From Marinobacter orientalis (GTDB taxonomy: Bacteria; Pseudomonadota; Gammaproteobacteria; Pseudomonadales; Oleiphilaceae), in NCBI RefSeq assembly GCF_004792665.1, contig NZ_SRZX01000001.1, positions 930,001 through 994,000 on the forward strand: 64,000 nucleotides of DNA. The letters are read 5' to 3'. Both the position numbers and the translations under genes were made by a program. Position 1 is the stretch's first letter. Each line of letters begins with the position of its first letter. Positions 63,165 to 64,000 of this stretch are shown piece after piece. A model generated the notes under the pieces. That model made no database searches. It saw nothing but the letters and a program-made list of their open reading frames with translations, and was not told the origin of the DNA.

Positions 63165-64000
63165 GCCGGAACACGCTGACCCGCCCACTCAACTGTTCCG
63201 CCAGCGTAGCAAGATCGCGGCTGGCGCCGGCCACCTGCTCGGAACCGGCGGAGGTTTCCACGGTGGAGTCGTGAATACGGCTGATGTTGCGATTTACTTC
63301 CTCGGCAACACTGCTCTGTTCCTCCGCAGCGCTGGCGATCTGGGCATTCATGTCATTAATCTCACCCACTTCCTGCCGGATCTGCGTCAGTGCCTGCTCT
63401 GCGGAACGGGTCTTTTCCACGGTGGTCCTGACCAGATCACGACTCGCCTCCATCACTTTCGCCGCTTCCCCGGCGCCGGTCTGCAGTTTCCCGATCATCT
63501 CCCGGATTTCACGGGTTGAATCCTGGGTACGGGTCGCCAGTGAACGCACTTCGTCGGCCACCACTGCGAAGCCGCGACCATGGGTACCGGCACGGGCCGC
63601 TTCGATGGCGGCGTTCAGGGCCAGCAGATTGGTCTGTTCTGCGATAGCATTGATCACTTCAATGATTTTTTCGATATTGGCGCTGTCATCGGAAACTCGA
63701 TGTACGGTTGCCGACGCCCTTTCGAGGGTGTCGGCCAGTTCTCCGATAGAGACGGCCGTTTCCTGGACTACACGGTTACCGGTTTCCACTTCCTGATCCG
63801 CTTTGCCGGTCGCTGTGGCGGCACTGGAGGCAAATCCCGCCACTTCGTTCACCGTAGCTGCCATCTGGTTGATGGCGGTTGCCATTTGCTCCGCTTCTTC
63901 GGACTGAATGCGGATCTGGCGATTATTGTTGTCGGATGTAGACAACAGTTCGGAAGAGCTTCTGGACAATTCCGTTGCCGACTGGCGGACCTCACTGATA
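63154..64000 (-). CDS. Methyl-accepting chemotaxis protein, 3' part
   Basis: The last 282 codons lie in the window and the gene continues beyond the right edge, so no start is given. The fragment is the cytoplasmic signalling domain. The hairpin tip, with [18 protein letters not shown] and [18 protein letters not shown], is flanked by coiled coil with putative methylation Glu/Gln. There is no C-terminal CheR-binding pentapeptide; it ends VFRLKG. Sensor and HAMP domains are outside. It is a separate receptor from PilJ, closer to the chemotaxis Tar-like class. Confidence 0.93.
   Translation of the reverse strand, partial: ISEVRQSATELSRSSSELLSTSDNNNRQIRIQSEEAEQMATAINQMAATVNEVAGFASSAATATGKADQEVETGNRVVQETAVSIGELADTLERASATVHRVSDDSANIEKIIEVINAIAEQTNLLALNAAIEAARAGTHGRGFAVVADEVRSLATRTQDSTREIREMIGKLQTGAGEAAKVMEASRDLVRTTVEKTRSAEQALTQIRQEVGEINDMNAQIASAAEEQSSVAEEVNRNISRIHDSTVETSAGSEQVAGASRDLATLAEQLSGRVSVFRLKG

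Noticed and set aside
1..64000. CRISPR arrays, tRNA or rRNA genes, prophage or complete insertion sequences
   Set aside because: None could be recognised on reading either strand.

Overview
The window is about 60% G+C, densely packed and free of tRNA or rRNA genes, prophage and complete insertion sequences. It looks like the chromosome of a marine gammaproteobacterium, most probably Marinobacter or a near relative. This is an inference from gene order and protein flavour, not a database result. The left end keeps the enterobacterial order yrfG-hslR-hslO-pckA. It is followed, after a few small genes, by an order typical of Pseudomonas: pyrC'-pyrB-pyrR-ruvX-algH-tonB-gshB, divergent from the type IV pilus chemosensory operon pilGHIJK-chpABC.

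Layout. 1-4.7 kb: 3' end of mutM, a small exported protein, then stress and gluconeogenesis genes. 4.7-7.6 kb: small membrane protein, Tag-like glycosylase, a J-domain/VWA pair and an HU protein. 7.6-13.3 kb (minus strand): pyrimidine, algH, tonB and glutathione block. 13.6-27.1 kb: Pil-Chp pathway, including a 2500-residue ChpA kinase with seven canonical histidine phosphotransfer motifs. 27.2-29.5 kb: zinc uptake genes zur-znuC-znuB (no znuA here) and a dual-CDGSH iron-sulfur protein. 29.8-36.3 kb: patatin-like and epoxide-hydrolase-like hydrolases, the pterin genes folE-folX, a CoA-binding protein and a CHASE-GGDEF-EAL protein. 36.3-40.2 kb: copper island (MerR-type operator, merR, copA, a 39-residue membrane peptide, a DUF411 protein). 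40.3-49.1 kb: RNase II, acyltransferase, haloacid dehalogenase with a divergent LysR regulator, Bcr/CflA and MATE efflux, thiol peroxidase. 49.2-54.9 kb: six-gene Mrp/Pha cation/proton antiporter operon with fused subunits A and B. 54.9-64 kb: thioesterase, a Nudix-metallo-beta-lactamase fusion, a Pmp3 peptide, an aspartoacylase-like protein, EamA and AEC transporters, a PatB-type lyase, a UbiA prenyltransferase and the 3' end of a chemoreceptor gene.

The most unusual signal lies between the genes. Four dispersed elements share a conserved core of about 55-57 bp, but each is flanked by long inverted arms (24-28 bp, 92-100% matched within a copy) whose sequence differs completely from copy to copy. 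A fifth core has lost, or never had, matching arms. A separate 35-bp-arm palindrome with an unrelated loop and a REP-like palindrome lie downstream of tpx. One element sits between a MerR-family operator and its merR gene, and another lies in the leader of the Nudix-MBL gene.
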